A DNA stretch of 64,000 bases from Neodiprion pinetum (taxonomy: Eukaryota > Arthropoda > Insecta > Hymenoptera > Diprionidae). Numbering within the stretch: the stretch's first letter is position 1; each line of letters opens with the position of its first letter. Positions 1 through 14,379 of this stretch are shown one piece after another. Location of the stretch: the NCBI RefSeq assembly GCF_021155775.2, contig NC_060237.1:19986970-20050969 (forward strand), given 5' to 3'. The notes under the pieces are model-generated. The model made no database searches, was not told the DNA's origin, and saw nothing but the letters and a program-made list of their open reading frames with translations. Position numbers and translations under genes: made by a program.

Positions 1-2732
1 TACGCGTTTAAGACGAGCATGTGTAATTAAATTTAAGCAAGAGTTACGTAATGTACGTATGTGTTGTACATAGCCTAAATAAAAATTACGTTTAAAAGTA
101 ATACCGAAGCTACAATATGTAATACGTATTATGTACAATTGAATTTTCATTCGCTGTAAACAAGGATTATGTAAAATAAGCACATGTAAGAATTTCATTG
201 TTTACTTCAATCAAGCGCAATATGAATAATTTCTGCAGCTACGAGATATTGGAGAAAATTAATAACCGTTAACCACATTTCAATCCAAATCAATCGACGC
301 TAAGTCTGGTTAACGCTAACTTTAATCAAACTTGGGATAATTTGATGCAATTAATGGTTTCGATAGAAATATTTCGTATCATACGATTGGGATGAGTAAA
401 TCGACAGTTCCAGCGTATATTACACCATTCCTTGCGAACGATAATTTTGACAGAAAAAGAACCTTAGAATTGAAATTTATACAGAATGCCGGTGTTCAAA
501 TTGATGATAAATTTTCGAAAAAATCACACCGACGCTACAAATCGTACAATTGTATTAAAAAATCACAAAGGATCGATAAAACTTGGGGATCGCGTTAATC
601 GATCTTCCCCAATACATAAAACAAGCTCGAGCATTGCGGGGAAAAAGAAAAAAAATGCGACGAATAATTGTTCTCGCTAATACCACCAATGCAATGTTAT
701 ATGAACCTTCGAATGGAACAAATAGCGAACGTTCAATGACCGAAGAGAGATCGGCGATACGAGTAGGGAGATAAAGAAGACTTCATCAATTAGCCTTTGT
801 AAATAGGAGAATTCCGATACGTTCGGGCTTGCAAAAAATTGCGCATTCACGCTGCTGGAATACGTGCAGTTCGCCATAAACGAGACATAGAGTCAAATGC
901 GATGCGGAATAATATCGGACGATGCGTCATTGTCACGGTACGGCTGCTTCTTACGTTAGTTTGAAAATGAAAATACAGTGTCTCGATAAGATAAGGCGAT
1001 TCGTTTCTTTTATGAAAAAAACTACACAAGATAATCATTACTATTATACAGCGGAGTATAAAAACCGAACTTGTTTACCGGCACCCGCGGTGATGATAAA
1101 TTTATAAGTCAGCACTATAACGACACGTGTACAAATTGCTGGGTTCATGAATGATTCGCATATGTCACGCATGTGTACGAGAGATAAGCCGGGAAGAAAA
1201 CACAGTCTGTGAGGAGTAAACGTGAACTGTGTCCGTTATGTTTTCAAGGGGTCTTTCACCGGAGAAAAAAAATTGACACCACGATGATTGCGTACGTATT
1301 TCGTGATTGCTTATATTTTATGAAGCAATTACGAGAGATAATCCGACAAAGAAATTTTCCTTATATTACGTGATCACTCGTGATTTCTAAGATTTCGTAC
1401 GATTTCTGTAATTCTAAACGATATCCCATAACTGCCCGTGATTACTAATGCCGAAGATTATTTTAGTATTACCGATTTCGGTGTGATTTAGAAGATTACG
1501 GACACCTAAATTGCGTGAGAAAATATCTCTCGGTAGAAGGTGATAAATAAGTTCGATCACGCGAGCAGTTTTTATTCCGTGACGCTGGATTGCGCTGAAT
1601 TATTAACGTGTTTTCGATTCAGAACGAGTGTATAAAACGGTTAGCCTTGTTATTTACCAAACGGTAAATTTGAGCGAGGAAACATCAGGCAAATATACCG
1701 ACATGCAGAAACGACGTTTCCCAACATTTCATTGTCCGTCATCGGAGCTGGGTTTCGCGTGAAAATTACACCTGCAGCTCCACCGTGCGAGTAGTTTGCA
1801 CCTGCAGAATATTCCGCAGGACGTAGTGCGGACTTCCGGTTTTTCGAATACGCGCGACACCTTGTACGTGTGTGAGTTTGCGTGCGGGGAGGACCATCCG
1901 GGCAAAGGCGTAAGCACCAAAGGTCGGACGATTCGATTAAGTGGAAATCGATAAGTAATAAACGCCGGGGAAAATATTGCCGGGTCGAAGAGAAAAGGGA
2001 ACGAATTAAGGACGGAAGAGGCTGAACGTAACTAGCCTGTAGTTCGTCCGACGCATAATAATCCCCGTATCGCCGAGTCGATACCTTCCAATTAACCCTT
2101 TCGGTCACGCGTTATTCTGCGGAGTCAACTTTTGTAACAAGATGGTATTTTGTGCTTTCCTGGCTTAGCTGATTACGAATCTGTAATCAGGTTTCGATAA
2201 TTCAACATGGCGGAAGAAGATTTGAAATTTTACAGAATCCGGTCGAAAAACTCTATGCAGGGGTTTTCGGTGTTGCTGATTGGATTTGTCATACCGAAAT
2301 TTCGAAATCTTATTTCAGATGAGTAATCAGCGACCCCAAAAAGTTATGTTTTATGTACAACACGTATACGTGGTGAGGGGTTACTTTCTTTGAACCGAAT
2401 TATTCCTTCGATTTTCACGATATTTTTCAATCGATTTGTTTCTAACAATAATAACATACATTATATCGCAATAATTACTGTCGAGTAATGAAAACTTACA
2501 AAAAATGTGCATAAAATAGGTGGTAAAAATACTAACCACTATGACTCAAAGGGTTAACGTTACAAGTGTAGAGTCTGTTAGTACGTTACATGGCGATTGC
2601 ATTCCTTTGTAAACATCTTTTCGAATCATACTAACTCTCAAATTGATCCCAAGAGTTTAGCACACCTTGTCTCGTTTGTAAATTTGACTCATCGGTAGTG
2701 CTAGGAGGCCATTCGAGTATTACCTAACGTAT

Positions 2733-3240
2733 TTTTTGGCAAAGTTTTGCATCCCACTTCTAGGGATAACGATTGGCAACGTTCACTTGTTTGGCCCACT
2801 ACTGTTTTTTAACGTTAGCCAACGCTTTTTGAAAAGTTTATGTCAAAAATACCATTTATAGTCACATCCTGATCAGTTTCTTCCTACTTTTTTAAATGTT
2901 AATTGTTATAAATTACTAATACGCATCACCATGTTCGATAAAACGTAACGTCTTTATTCAACGAGTATTAAATACACTGTATATTGTCTTTTTTCTCAAA
3001 TGCATGCAACAAATATTATATTTGCTAGGATATTGTTATTGAGCAATTCATGTATTATTAATACTTCCTTTTAAAGAGAATTTTTTATTATTCTAAAGCT
3101 GGCGGCGTGTTGGCCTTGAGCAAGCACCTTGAATTTACTTTGTTGGCTAACGCTTGCATGGAATGCCTACTGCTATGGGATAACATTTGATAACGTTTCT
3201 CTGAATGGTCTACCCCTGATTTAGCGTTAGCTAATACTTG
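2733..3240 (+). repeat. Degenerate direct repeat pair
   Basis: About 2733-2826 and 3138-3240 carry related sequence in the same orientation. Both have a GGGATAAC block followed by a TTGGCAACG/TTGATAACG block. Both then have a CCCACTACTG/CTACCCCTG block and end in a (A/G)CGTTAGC(C/T)AA(C/T) block. Similarity is roughly two thirds by eye. This looks like an old duplication or two remnants of one dispersed repeat. Confidence 0.45.
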
Positions 3241-4590
3241 AACGGCCCTCGGTTAAACGATGAAAAAGTCGAGTGACTCGCAAAAACTCTTCAGCGTACT
3301 GAAAGAGGACAAATATATAAATATTCATTATATTTTGCATCGTCCACAGATATAACATTGACACTGTTTGACTTGTACAGTAAACAATTTTATTTATTTT
3401 TTTCTGAAGAATTGAAAAATCTCAAAAATTATGCTATTTCTGCAACGAATAGTGAAATCGGCGAAACTGCAAACGAAACTCCGATCGGTAATTCGTTTTG
3501 GTGTACTCTCGGTTATACGAGTTTATCATCATTTCCAGACTCTCTGAATACCTTGGGAAAAAATCTACGCAATGTATGCGATGGCAGTGTGCACATGCAA
3601 TTTAGAAACTGGAAAAGAACAGCTGCAAACGCTGATCATGAGGCGTTTCTGTAACTAGGTGACAGGATTTGATATTATACAAGCAAATTGAGAGTCTTTG
3701 AAGCTGGAAACCTTCCGAGGGGAAAAGAAGAGACGCAAAGAATAGAGAGTCTCGCCAAATTCTTCTCCTTCTTGTCTGGCAATGTATAATAAAGTATCCG
3801 GAAGCCGGTCACGGTGCCGCTTAAACTCCCACGTTGACAAGGAATCACGAATTAATAGCGACACCGAGAGGAATTTTTAGTTCCGGTTACCGCTCGGTCC
3901 TTAACTATTTTCATTTTTTACCACAATCGAAAAATACACTTCTAGGTAGAAAATGAAAATTAGTTTTCTAGCTGTTACCGGAAACTCTTTAACGATACCT
4001 GTTTTACTGAATTTTTCTCATTGGAGGCACATAATTCGTACGGCATATCACGTCGAAAAAGAGGCGCCATAGCGTTGTTCCAGTCTACGCATCAACAACC
4101 ACCGGTATGAGACACCGTCGTGTTTCTCTATGCTCGCAGAGAGAATGCCTCGTACAAACTCTCGACTTACGTAATTTCTTGGGAATAATGACTTCCGTTG
4201 TTTACCCGCGTAGCGCGTGGAGCTGCAGTCTTGCCCGTCATTTTTTATTTCATTTTTCAAAATTGTCGGAGGTTTTTTTTTTTACCACTTTCCTTTTTTA
4301 TAGTTCGCTAGACTCTTTCGCCGGAACAAAGTTCAACCGAACCTGCGTACAATGGAAAGGGGGCGCCGTTCATTCGCACTTACCGATTAGCCAGGAGATG
4401 TGAGATCTTGCAAATACATCGTGAGTGCTGGCGAACTCGATTTGTATGAAAACGCTCCGCAAATATATTTTTACGCGGGTACAAAAGTCAGCGTTCTTCG
4501 ATTCATTGCTTGGAAAGAACGTGTCAAGGATAAGGAAACGTCAGTTTAATCCATTATAGGACGATGCGTAATTTGAGGATAGCTCGTGTC

Positions 4591-4632
4591 TAATTTAATT
4601 TAATTTAATTTAATTTAATTTAATTTGATTTA
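4591..4632. repeat. (TAATT)n pentanucleotide microsatellite
   Basis: About eight tandem TAATT units, with the last unit altered to TGATT. Confidence 0.9.
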
Positions 4633-7600
4633 CAAAAATACGCTCTATTATCAGCGTCCAGAGCGATCGTACGGTTCAGATAACGACGTAGCTATGTAAT
4701 ACGTATAGTCATCCACATGAGCTCGATGATTAATGTCGTACGGAGAAGTAAATGAAACAGTCATGAATCGGAGATAAAAAATATTTGCTCGTACGTCGGT
4801 GAGCATAAATAACCTGCAATAATTAGCTCGGTAAACAAAGATTACATTATACGGCTGTACGTTGAGGTGCAGGACTTGTCATTTAAGAAAATTCCACTAT
4901 ACAATCAACGACTAACGGTAAGGTGAAAATATTGTTTGCGGTGCGTGAACGTAACGGATAAATTCTTCATCAAATTTTATCTCATACGTAAGCAAACGCC
5001 CACTATCGCCCGTCCTTCGGGTACCTGTAATCCAACGTATACTTGACCTTGAATGTGGTAACCTAGGAGGATGAAACCCAAGAGCTTGGATGTACGGAGG
5101 GTGAGGGGTGATGACTGAGTCGAGAAGCGAGGTCACGTACGAAGAGGGCAGGTGGTCGTATCGGGTTTCGAGTCCTCGCCCTGTTTTCTGCTCGTTCCGA
5201 AAACCAAAATCACTTTAGACGATGACGAGAGACAAGCAAGTATTGGAAAGTGACCGATGTGCGATCCGTGAACTCTCCTCGAATTGAAAATAATCGGGGG
5301 ATACTTGACTCTGCGACCTTTTGTATCTAAACTGTACGTACAAACATCGAAGCATAAGCGGTAGAAGCGTTATTTTCAACCCATTCTCAAATTTTTAGCC
5401 CAACGATATCTCGAGAAAAAATGTGCCGATTTCGATTATTGTCGTGCCGATCGACGGTGCTCTTCTTGTCTATGAATCGATTTAATTTTAGGTCATTTAA
5501 AGTAAGTCAACCTCGTTCGAAGCGGGAAGTTCTTAGTTCGTTCCATTAAGGTCAGCCGAATTAAACAATTATTCGGATCGCTGACCGTCTTATGTTTCAA
5601 TTATTTGCTTGAAAATAGCTGAAGTGATGTGGCGGATTGCCAAAATCCCCCCACCCCAGATCGTCCGAATTGCCACTTTTATCAGGCTGATATTGCAAAA
5701 AAAAGTTTACGGCTGTACAGGCGTGCGGATAAGGCGGCGTAACCTGTCCATTTGAAAATTTTCACAGATCGCGCAACGTCTGGTTCTATTTATAGACGTC
5801 TACGGGACAGACGTAAGTTGACGTGCAAGTCCCTTGTTTGTCCCTCGTGACGTTGGCACCACAATTGGTTTACCTCGGAGGCGCGACTGTTTGACGAGCA
5901 CACGTTTCCATCATGTTTTTCCCCTTCCCTCTGCCAAAATCCCTAATATTCCAAAGTTATAGAGTTACGTTTTCAGACGGCAACGGCGAAACAGTAGCCT
6001 TCGGATTCTCTCCTCCTCCCGATATTTTCCGTCATAGCTTCCGTTTCCCGTTTCTGACTAACGAGTTTGCTGCTTCGTCAAACTTATAGAATTACTATTT
6101 TCGGCATTCGTGCGTAACGATTTAGGTTTCATCTGCGAATAAAGAAATTGACGTGTGAGACTTTTTTTATTTTATCGATCATCATTTCGTACAGAGAAAC
6201 TGATTTTTCTTTCACCTTTGCGATTATTGTAACTTGCACCGAATTGTTTTCGGTGATCTATCAACGCTTACCAAATATAAATACAACCATATTGTCTCTT
6301 CGGTAAAATGACGATGCCTGAATTCTGGATCGAATTAAATAGTAGAAAAAAAAAAAATAAATAAAATACAAAATATGTACATATTATATATTAAAGAGTT
6401 GATTTTAGTTTGTCTTCAATTTTCGGAACGAGGCGCAGTAATTGGCCGTTACACGTTGAAGATATTTCCTTTTCAAACGGAATTCTATACTACAGGCGTG
6501 CGAAATTGTGGGCGTGCAAAATATTGAAACTGGAGCGTGAAGAGCGTGCTCCTGACTCATCAGCATACGAGCTACACAAACAGAAACCCACACTAAGCGC
6601 ACACCACGAAGTGTTATATGGTATATGGAATTAGAAATCTAGCCCGTACTATGTACTATACGATGATCACTGAGTAAGCAATTCTAAATTTGACGCCGGC
6701 ACATAGAAACAGGGAAAAAACTAAAAAGAAATAGTTTCGTTTGTTACCATCTCGCGATACGTCGCAGTCAAACCGAGATAAGTGTGCGAAGGTGGTTCGG
6801 TACTGTAATCCAGGTGAAAACGTTTCGTTTTTTAAACACCGGGCTTTCTCGGCTGGGTTGGAAAAATCCAAAATATAGCTGAGTAGGACGCCATCTGGTG
6901 GTAAAAAAATTGCCCTTCCGGGAGAGTCGAAGATTTTTTTTTTAGTATTATTTAAGTAATATAAATCGCGTGTTTAATGGTATAAGGGCGTATGCGCCAT
7001 TACACGACCTTTTACCGCTTGTAAAGGTAGAAAAGCGTACTTCTTTTTCCCCTTTGTATTTACGCGGAAAAGCGTGAAGATACATACGAAAACGTTGAAA
7101 TTGAAAAATGTATCAATTAGCGGTAAAAGGTGATAATTACCGTCGGTTACGCCCTTTCATCACGACCTTCGTGTCAAGTAACCACGTTCACTGACGGTGT
7201 AAGTTTGATATTATTTTTCGAGAACATACAAAACTTGAAACATTCTTTTCGAAATCGACAAATCGTTGGATACGAAGGTTTTTGCGTCGTTTGTACGATT
7301 TGTAAATGTGATAAATGAAAATATATTTCGGTGCTGAAAGAGCGTATTCACTCAACGTAAGTCCCTTTATCTTTATTTACTTTTTCGGCCGATGTTAATG
7401 TAAATGTACGTTTTTGGTGCTTTTGCAGCGAATGTCGCAAAAAAAAATAAATAAAAATAAAAATAAATAAAACTATATATCGTACGCCCTTTTGCCACCA
7501 AATTTTCCTTTCCGGTGCACGCATCCTTGCGCCATTAGACACATTAGACACGCGATATGTTTCGGAGCATGCCAAGTTATCGTTAGCTGTAAACAAGACA

Positions 7601-8205
7601 AAGGTGTAACAGTTTGCGCGAGATATTCGGCGTCTCGAAATAAGCGTACAACTAACCTGACCCTAAGTCGTCATCCGATTGACTCTCTTCTCGGCGCCAT
7701 ATCGCGTGTATCACACGTCATTATCGTGAAACTAGAATACGAGGGTTGTCGTCATTTTTGTTAAACGTTCCCTGAACGTTAATCTTCGAGCGCGTATCGA
7801 TGAAACGGAATATTCCCGTAGACCAAGTTCAATGTCAATGTCAAATATACAAGCGTCGATTCCCTCGTATCTGCAGGCTTAGCGTATGCAAATACATAAC
7901 ACACAGGCACATTCGCACGTACAATGAACACGAACCACGAGCGTGTCGAACGTTTTGCCACAGTTCTCAGGGACGCAGTTGTAACTTTGACAATTTGAAG
8001 GAAAACAAAAAGCGGGTCGACGGAAACTAAAAAAAGATCCGAGGGAACGGTAAACAACACGGTGTGCCACGATGGATGTTAAAATATTTATAGCTAAATC
8101 GATCGCGAGCCTGCAGCTCTGAGGCCTGGAAAAGTCGCTGACGTTTAAAACAATATCGGAATTCTCCGATGCTTGAATAACGAGAAGATCGACTAACCAA
8201 GTATA

Positions 8206-8220
8206 GGTTAGGTTAGGTTA
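8206..8220 (+). repeat. Short telomere-like (GGTTA)3 run
   Basis: Three perfect GGTTA units (a permutation of the insect telomere unit TTAGG) lie in non-telomeric sequence. Three units can arise by chance or by break repair, so this is only a small interstitial telomere-like tract. Confidence 0.6.
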
Positions 8221-9282
8221 GACTCGAGCCACCTTTGCTTACGATTAAGCTCGCCTCGATGATCGGCACGCATCTTCGCAAATTTCACGGACATTAATCA
8301 AAAGGAGCGCTGCGTAACGGCGGATGTGAAAATATGAATTTAACCCTGTTATCAAGGGGAAAATTGACGCCTGTCCGGATACGTGTTGCAAAGATAAAAA
8401 ACAAAACAAAAAGGCGGCAATTGGCAACCAAATGTATTAGATACAGCTTTCACCAACGAACAGAGTGTACGTTGGCAGTCGAATTGGGCTGTTAAGTAAG
8501 TCCGAGTATCGAATATCCGCGTCCATTGGGAATAGGCAATTTGTGAATGTGTGTGCGTTCCTAGTTGCCGATTATACATATTCAAATTCATGATCAAGTA
8601 TTGAGCCCACAGACACACCGGTATTAACCGCCGAAACGTTCAGGTATATAGCCTTGGAAAATCCGGTGGTATAGAATTCCAGCGATCGGCAAGACACGGC
8701 GACAGGTAAGCGGACACCTGCGCAATGTCCGTGATTTCTACGAGGCTTTTTTCCACTTTCTACGTGAATTTTAGCGACCAGTTCCGAACGAGGTCGAGCC
8801 GAATTCTGCGAAAAACATTTGGGCTGTGTCCAGATCGATTTTGCAATGTTCGCTGAAATCCTGGCAGGCCTGACGTCGGAGTTCAAAATGGCCGCCGAAG
8901 CGCTTTTCTGGTGGGGGAAGCGTTTTGGATTAACGAGGGTTCGACTGTATATCGTGCGTACCGATGTTTCGGAGCTCTCCCGTTTTTCTTTGCACGGTCT
9001 TTCGAATGTTCGAAAAATAAGCAACGTGCAGCTACGCGCGTGCGTTTATTACAGCCTATGGCTACGCGGCTGCAGAGCCTTTTAAACGCGTCACTTGTCG
9101 AGCCTAGGCTAGGCTGTATATCTAAGCTGGTCTAGTATATTTATCGCCGGTTGTTTGTTACAAAATGTGTACTCCCACTTACTCTGCCCCAGATTTTCAT
9201 CCTCCAACGACGACGAGAACGAACGCTGCGTTGTGTGAATGAGCTTCTTGTTTCTACGGTATATCTATACGACCGTTTGTTC

Positions 9283-9340
<58 letters not shown>
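9283..9340. repeat. (TTA)n trinucleotide microsatellite
   Basis: About 19 uninterrupted TTA/ATT units. The Leu- and Ile-rich open frames across it are artefacts of the repeat. Confidence 0.95.
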
Positions 9341-11629
9341 CCTACACCGAACTGCATCGCATGTATATTGTTTGTACGTTCTACGCATTTTGGTTGAACA
9401 CGAAACGGGCCAAGCGATTGTGCGGCGAGCTTTACTAATTAATATACGACATCGTACAATCCTCAAATTACAACAACACTTTGGACAAAGTACAGTACCT
9501 ATTGATTCGTAAACGCGTGGAGCTAGTATGCGCATATATACATATATAATAATGATCAGTGCGTGGAATATATAAAACGCAATTAAATTCCGGCTTTGGT
9601 ATCGCCAAGCGGTCGGTGAAAAACCAGATAAAAATAGGAAATGTTTAGCGGTCAGTTTTCATGATTATATAATATAGATATGTGTATAGGTATGTATACT
9701 TATATCGCCGACGTTGACATCGTCAATCTGTAAGAGGCAAAGGGCCACGATCTGATCAAACGAAATAAAAGATATAATTAGAATAGAATACGGTACGTAG
9801 ATTATATCGTACCCAATAACGAGAACCGGAAACAAGTTGTAAAGTGGAATCTGCACTTTTTTTTTTTTTTTTTTTGTCACTCGAACGTTACCCAGCCCCT
9901 GCAAGTATGAAAATAAAAATTTCCTACGAAACGGAATTCGCGATGTTGTTTAACGCGAAAATTTTACGCTCCGGGCGCAAACCGACTTCGTTACATCAGA
10001 CATCACCCGGTACGTTACCCTCGGTCGTTTTGTACCAGACTAGGTAGTCCGAACGTGGTAATTGTGCGACATACGTTGACTCTCGAGTAACTGCTGCATC
10101 GCTCACAATCAGTTTCAATAGTTGACGAAATCACCGGAAATTACCTCGCACATGCTATTCACTTGTCCGATTTTTCCTGCAATATTGCGTCACGATCTGT
10201 TTTTGAAGTAAGAAATGCGCTTTACGTACGGTAAGATACCATTAACCGGATAAAATCTGATCGTGCGTATACGACGCGCGTAAATACATCTCGAAATAAA
10301 ATTGCCGGAACTCTGACGTTCATCGCCGTAAATACATATACATATGTATGTATGGTATAAGCATAGACGCGTTGAAACAAACACGAAATATAACATATAT
10401 AATTCTCATAACAAATATATACTTTCATACAATACACAGGTACACGTTATGCGAACAATGCTGTCTATAACGTTTTCCCCTCGCACATGTCGAATGGTGT
10501 GTACTTACAGACGTGTGTTGCAATACGTAATATTAATCGTAACTGTACGATAGGCAAATTATTGTTGCGGTTTATCCGTCGTCCGAATTCTTGAGAGATC
10601 CTGTTTCCTGATGTGGGGTGCGGCTTTTCACGAAAATTAAATCTACAGCTATCTTAATTTTTGTAGCATTACAAACGAGCTGACGCATTTTCGTGCGCAA
10701 CGGAATTGGTTAATTTCATTTTAATGCTCGGAAATGGACGGTATTTCGTAGTCAAAAATCGCTGTGCCAATACCGTACATCGTACGCTAAAGGATTTGGG
10801 TATCAGCTGGGATGCGTTTTGATTTCTAACGAATCACGCGTAATTCTGAGCAGCAGGTTGTCACGATAAAAAGAATTCATTCGTTGTACGGGGAGAAAAG
10901 AAACACAGAAAAAAATAAAACGAGTAACGGTATTTTAATTGAAAAATTGAGTCACACCTTATACCTATGATATTTAATTTGCCCGCGAATAAAGCTTATC
11001 AAGGATTCCGTGCGTGTTTCTTTTGAGATTCATCATTCCAAATCTAAGGTCACGACCGCGTAAAGTGAGAACAACAATTTTGGGGAAGAAAAAGGAAAAC
11101 AAAGACTCTGGTTGCGTGTGATACAAAGTAGGCGTAGTAGCATGTAGATTTTTGCAACATTTCAGCTTTCGATGTTGCAGCAAATAAGGTAACTGCATTT
11201 ATATCTACCGGTAAGATAAGAGTCGGATGTAAAAGTGAATGTTGATCGATTGATTTGTCAGATAAAGAGAGTCTCGTTATACCGCATACAATAATAGCTA
11301 GAAAAGAATAAAACTCGAGTTCCTCGGGTAACGCTTATAGCCGTGACGCAAAGTTGTACGTAGTTTGCAGCCCTGAAAATAAGGAAAAGCTTCGGGAAAA
11401 GATATCAGCGAATAACAGACGTGTTATCTGAGGAGCAAAGGAAGTCCCGTTTCCTCGCCCACGTTTAACGATCACCGCGAAGTCGTCGTTATCTCGCGTT
11501 TTCCTACGTCAAGATAAGAATTAATCGAAGATAGGAAAATAACGTTACAGACATCATAACCGCGCATCTAGTCGAACCATCGAACAGAGACATTTTTGCA
11601 ACGTCGCGTCGTCCGATGTACCCATGTAT

Positions 11630-13023
11630 GGGCTATTCCGCGTCAACCGGATCAGTCATCTCTCAGATATTTTTTTAATTTGGCATGTGGATTGTGTGTG
11701 AGGAGTTAGATTTTTGTGCCAAAGCGCGAATCTCATAATGCAAAATTCGATTTTTTATTAACAATAACAAATTAGACTCCCATTTTTTTCAAAAATTCAT
11801 AACTTTGGCAAACAATTAGATACAATATATATTTTTTTTTCAAATTACGCGGAAAGCTCCATAGAATTTAAAAAAAAATACGAAATGGTAAAAAAAAGTT
11901 GTTATCAATTGTTTATTTAACAATTAATTTTTCAAAGATTTTTAAAACAGTGACCGACACGATCAAAAAATTTTTTTAAAATTCTGACATGTTCCTTGAA
12001 CTGTACTACAACCTGTGAATTAATTCCAGAGGGGTGTTTTTCTTCGTTTTCGAGTAAAAAATCATTAAAGGTGTCGATGCGCATGAAATTGCGGCCCGCC
12101 GAGTCTCTACGTAATGGCGGGCGGCCGGTTGCCGTCCACCGCTACCCCGCGGTGGCGTCGCAGCGTTATTTTAGAGTCATTTTCACGATGTAGGACATGA
12201 TTGAAGGATCTGAAAAAAATACTGTACCTTCACAAGGCCTGCTCAAAGCGATAAGTGAAGTTTCAACAATGTGTTTTTCACCGTTTTTTTATTACAGAGA
12301 TTCAAAATAACGGTTACACACCATGAGAGTGCACATAAATGAGAATAATTACATAACTTGCTACTTATTTTAAAATAAATACACATTCTTGAAACTTCAC
12401 TTATCGCTTTGAGCAGGCCTTGTGAAGGTACAGTATTTTTTTCAGATTCTTCAATCATGTCCTACGTCGTGAAAATGACTAAAATAACGCTGCGACGCCA
12501 CCGCGGGGTAGCGGTGGACGGCAACCGGCCGCCCGCCATTACGTAGAGACTCGGCGCGCCGCAATTTCATGCGCATCGACACCTTTAATGATTTTTTACT
12601 CGAAAACGAAGAAAAACACCCCTCTGGAATTAATTCACAGGTTGTAGTACAGTTCAAGGAACATGTCAGAATTTCAAAAAAATTTTTTGATCGTGTCAGT
12701 CACTGTTTTAAAAATCTTTGAAAAATTAATTGTTAAATAAACAATTGATAACAACTTTTTTTTACCATTTCGTATTTTTTTTTAAATTCTATGGAGCTTT
12801 CCGCGTAATTTGAAAAAAAAATATATATTGTATCTAATTGTTTGCCAAAGTTATGAATTTTTGAAAAAAATGGGAGTCTAATTTGTTATTGTTAATAAAA
12901 AATCGAATTTTGCATTATGAGATTCGCGCTTTGGCACAAAAATCTAACTCCTCACACACAATCCACATGCCAAATTAAAAAAATATCTGAGAGATGACTG
13001 ATCCGATTGACGCGGAATAGCCC
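11630..13023. mobile_element. Foldback element with ~640-bp terminal inverted repeats
   Basis: The two arms (11630-12276 and 12379-13023) are reverse complements of each other with very few differences. In the outer 200 bases I see one C/T mismatch. They surround a spacer of about 100 bases. The ends read GGGCTATTCCGCG... and its complement, and are flanked by a 4-base direct repeat, GTAT, at 11626-11629 and 13024-13027, which is a plausible target-site duplication. Each arm holds a short GC-rich core (about 12085-12170 and its mirror) with nested hairpins, such as CCACCGC..GCGGTGG. The same 60-residue frame appears on opposite strands because of the symmetry and is not a gene. No transposase is present, so this is a non-autonomous DNA element. 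The superfamily cannot be named from the sequence alone. Confidence 0.9.
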
Positions 13024-14379
13024 GTATGCAAGCACAGGGTACATTTTAACGAGGCGTTTCCGAATACAGCTCGTCACAAGGACATTCTACCGACGAAGAA
13101 CCCGGGAAAAGCGTCCCTGACATGGTACTCGAAGCGAACTGGATACAAATTAGTCTGGGAGCCATTAATTATTAATCAGCAACTAATTTTTCCCATGTAA
13201 ATTTGGTATTTCGCAACTCGGCGCAAGAAACGAGGTATCAAATACGACAACGAACTCGACGGTACCATCGGAGAACCAACGGCAGTCCTGGTGATCCTGA
13301 GTTGGTCCTGTTCTACAGTTTTAGCTTCTCTTCCTTCCTTCCTTCCGTTTTTTTCTGCCGTTTTCGCGCTATCGTTAAGTTTAATTTGAAATAAAGTCTA
13401 CGATTGCTTTGGTCACCGGGTGAGGCAAGGCTGTCGCCTCTGCCGTAATCGGATCGTTACGAAGTTGTAGGAATTTTTATTTCTCTCGTATCTTGATTAT
13501 TTCTTTGGTTGCATTGCACCGTATGACGCCAGTATCTTTGCAAATCACGCTCCGGGTTTCGTCACCGTGTGACTCTGTGGTTTCTGCTTATTAAATTTGA
13601 ACTCCCGAGCAGCCCCGTAGCTAACGAATAAGTATTTTCTCTCCGTTTTATATTAGTTTCTCTACTTTTCTGGTAATTTTCTCTCCAAAAACTGCTTCTG
13701 AAATTTCCATCGTACATCGAGCTATCTCTGTTAAATACCTTGGACTCGACTCGATTTATTTATTTACTGGCAATACCCCACGTTATAAAACTTTATTATC
13801 TAAAAATTAAAGCGTAAGCTTTCTGTGCTCAACGATCTTCTCTTCCGATTGTTTAATTGGCGTGAGTCTAATTGGGGAATCGCGCCGCATTGTCGACGGC
13901 GGTAGTCTTCGACTGGTGGTAACTAACAGAGAAATATCGTTACGATACATACGTATGTTTAAGAAAATAAAAGAAAAAGAAATATACCCATATATTCGTA
14001 TATATTATATACCGACATCCGCTTATCTAACAATAAACAATTCCATCGGTCGCTAGAACGTGCCAACAAGAAGACACAAGCAAGACCATGACTATCCGCC
14101 GATATGTTATTCCCTCCCCCTTTAGTAGCGAATAGCTCGGGAATCAAGAAATACAAATCGGACTCACATATGTACGTACATACATGTACGTATAGTTTTC
14201 GTGGGTGAGGCTATCTCTCGTTGGATCGATCGTCAATGAATTCAAAAATATTTGCATTTCGCCTTTACGGTCTGGATGAGGAAGGAAGGAGGAAACGAGA
14301 CGGAGTACATGATAAAAAAAAAATAAATAAATAAAAAAAAAAAAAAAAAAATTGAAAATTAAAAAAAAAAATAACACAG
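13024..14379. other. Noncoding stretch after the foldback element
   Basis: I see no supported gene. The stretch is moderately AT-rich with A-rich runs towards its end (about 14320-14350). Confidence 0.5.

Larger units (their letters stand above)
1..11629. other. Gene-poor 5' region, no supported gene
   Basis: I see no open frame here with recognisable protein motifs or a coherent exon chain on either strand. The open frames are short and low in complexity, for example a poly-Leu/poly-Ile frame over the TTA microsatellite near 9.3 kb. The stretch holds simple repeats (listed separately), a degenerate direct repeat near 2.7-3.2 kb and homopolymer runs such as the T-run at about 9857-9875. It may be intergenic DNA or far-upstream sequence of the insulin receptor gene. 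Confidence 0.6.

Noticed and set aside
9151..9535. Poly-Leu and poly-Ile frames
   Set aside because: Translation of the TTA microsatellite.
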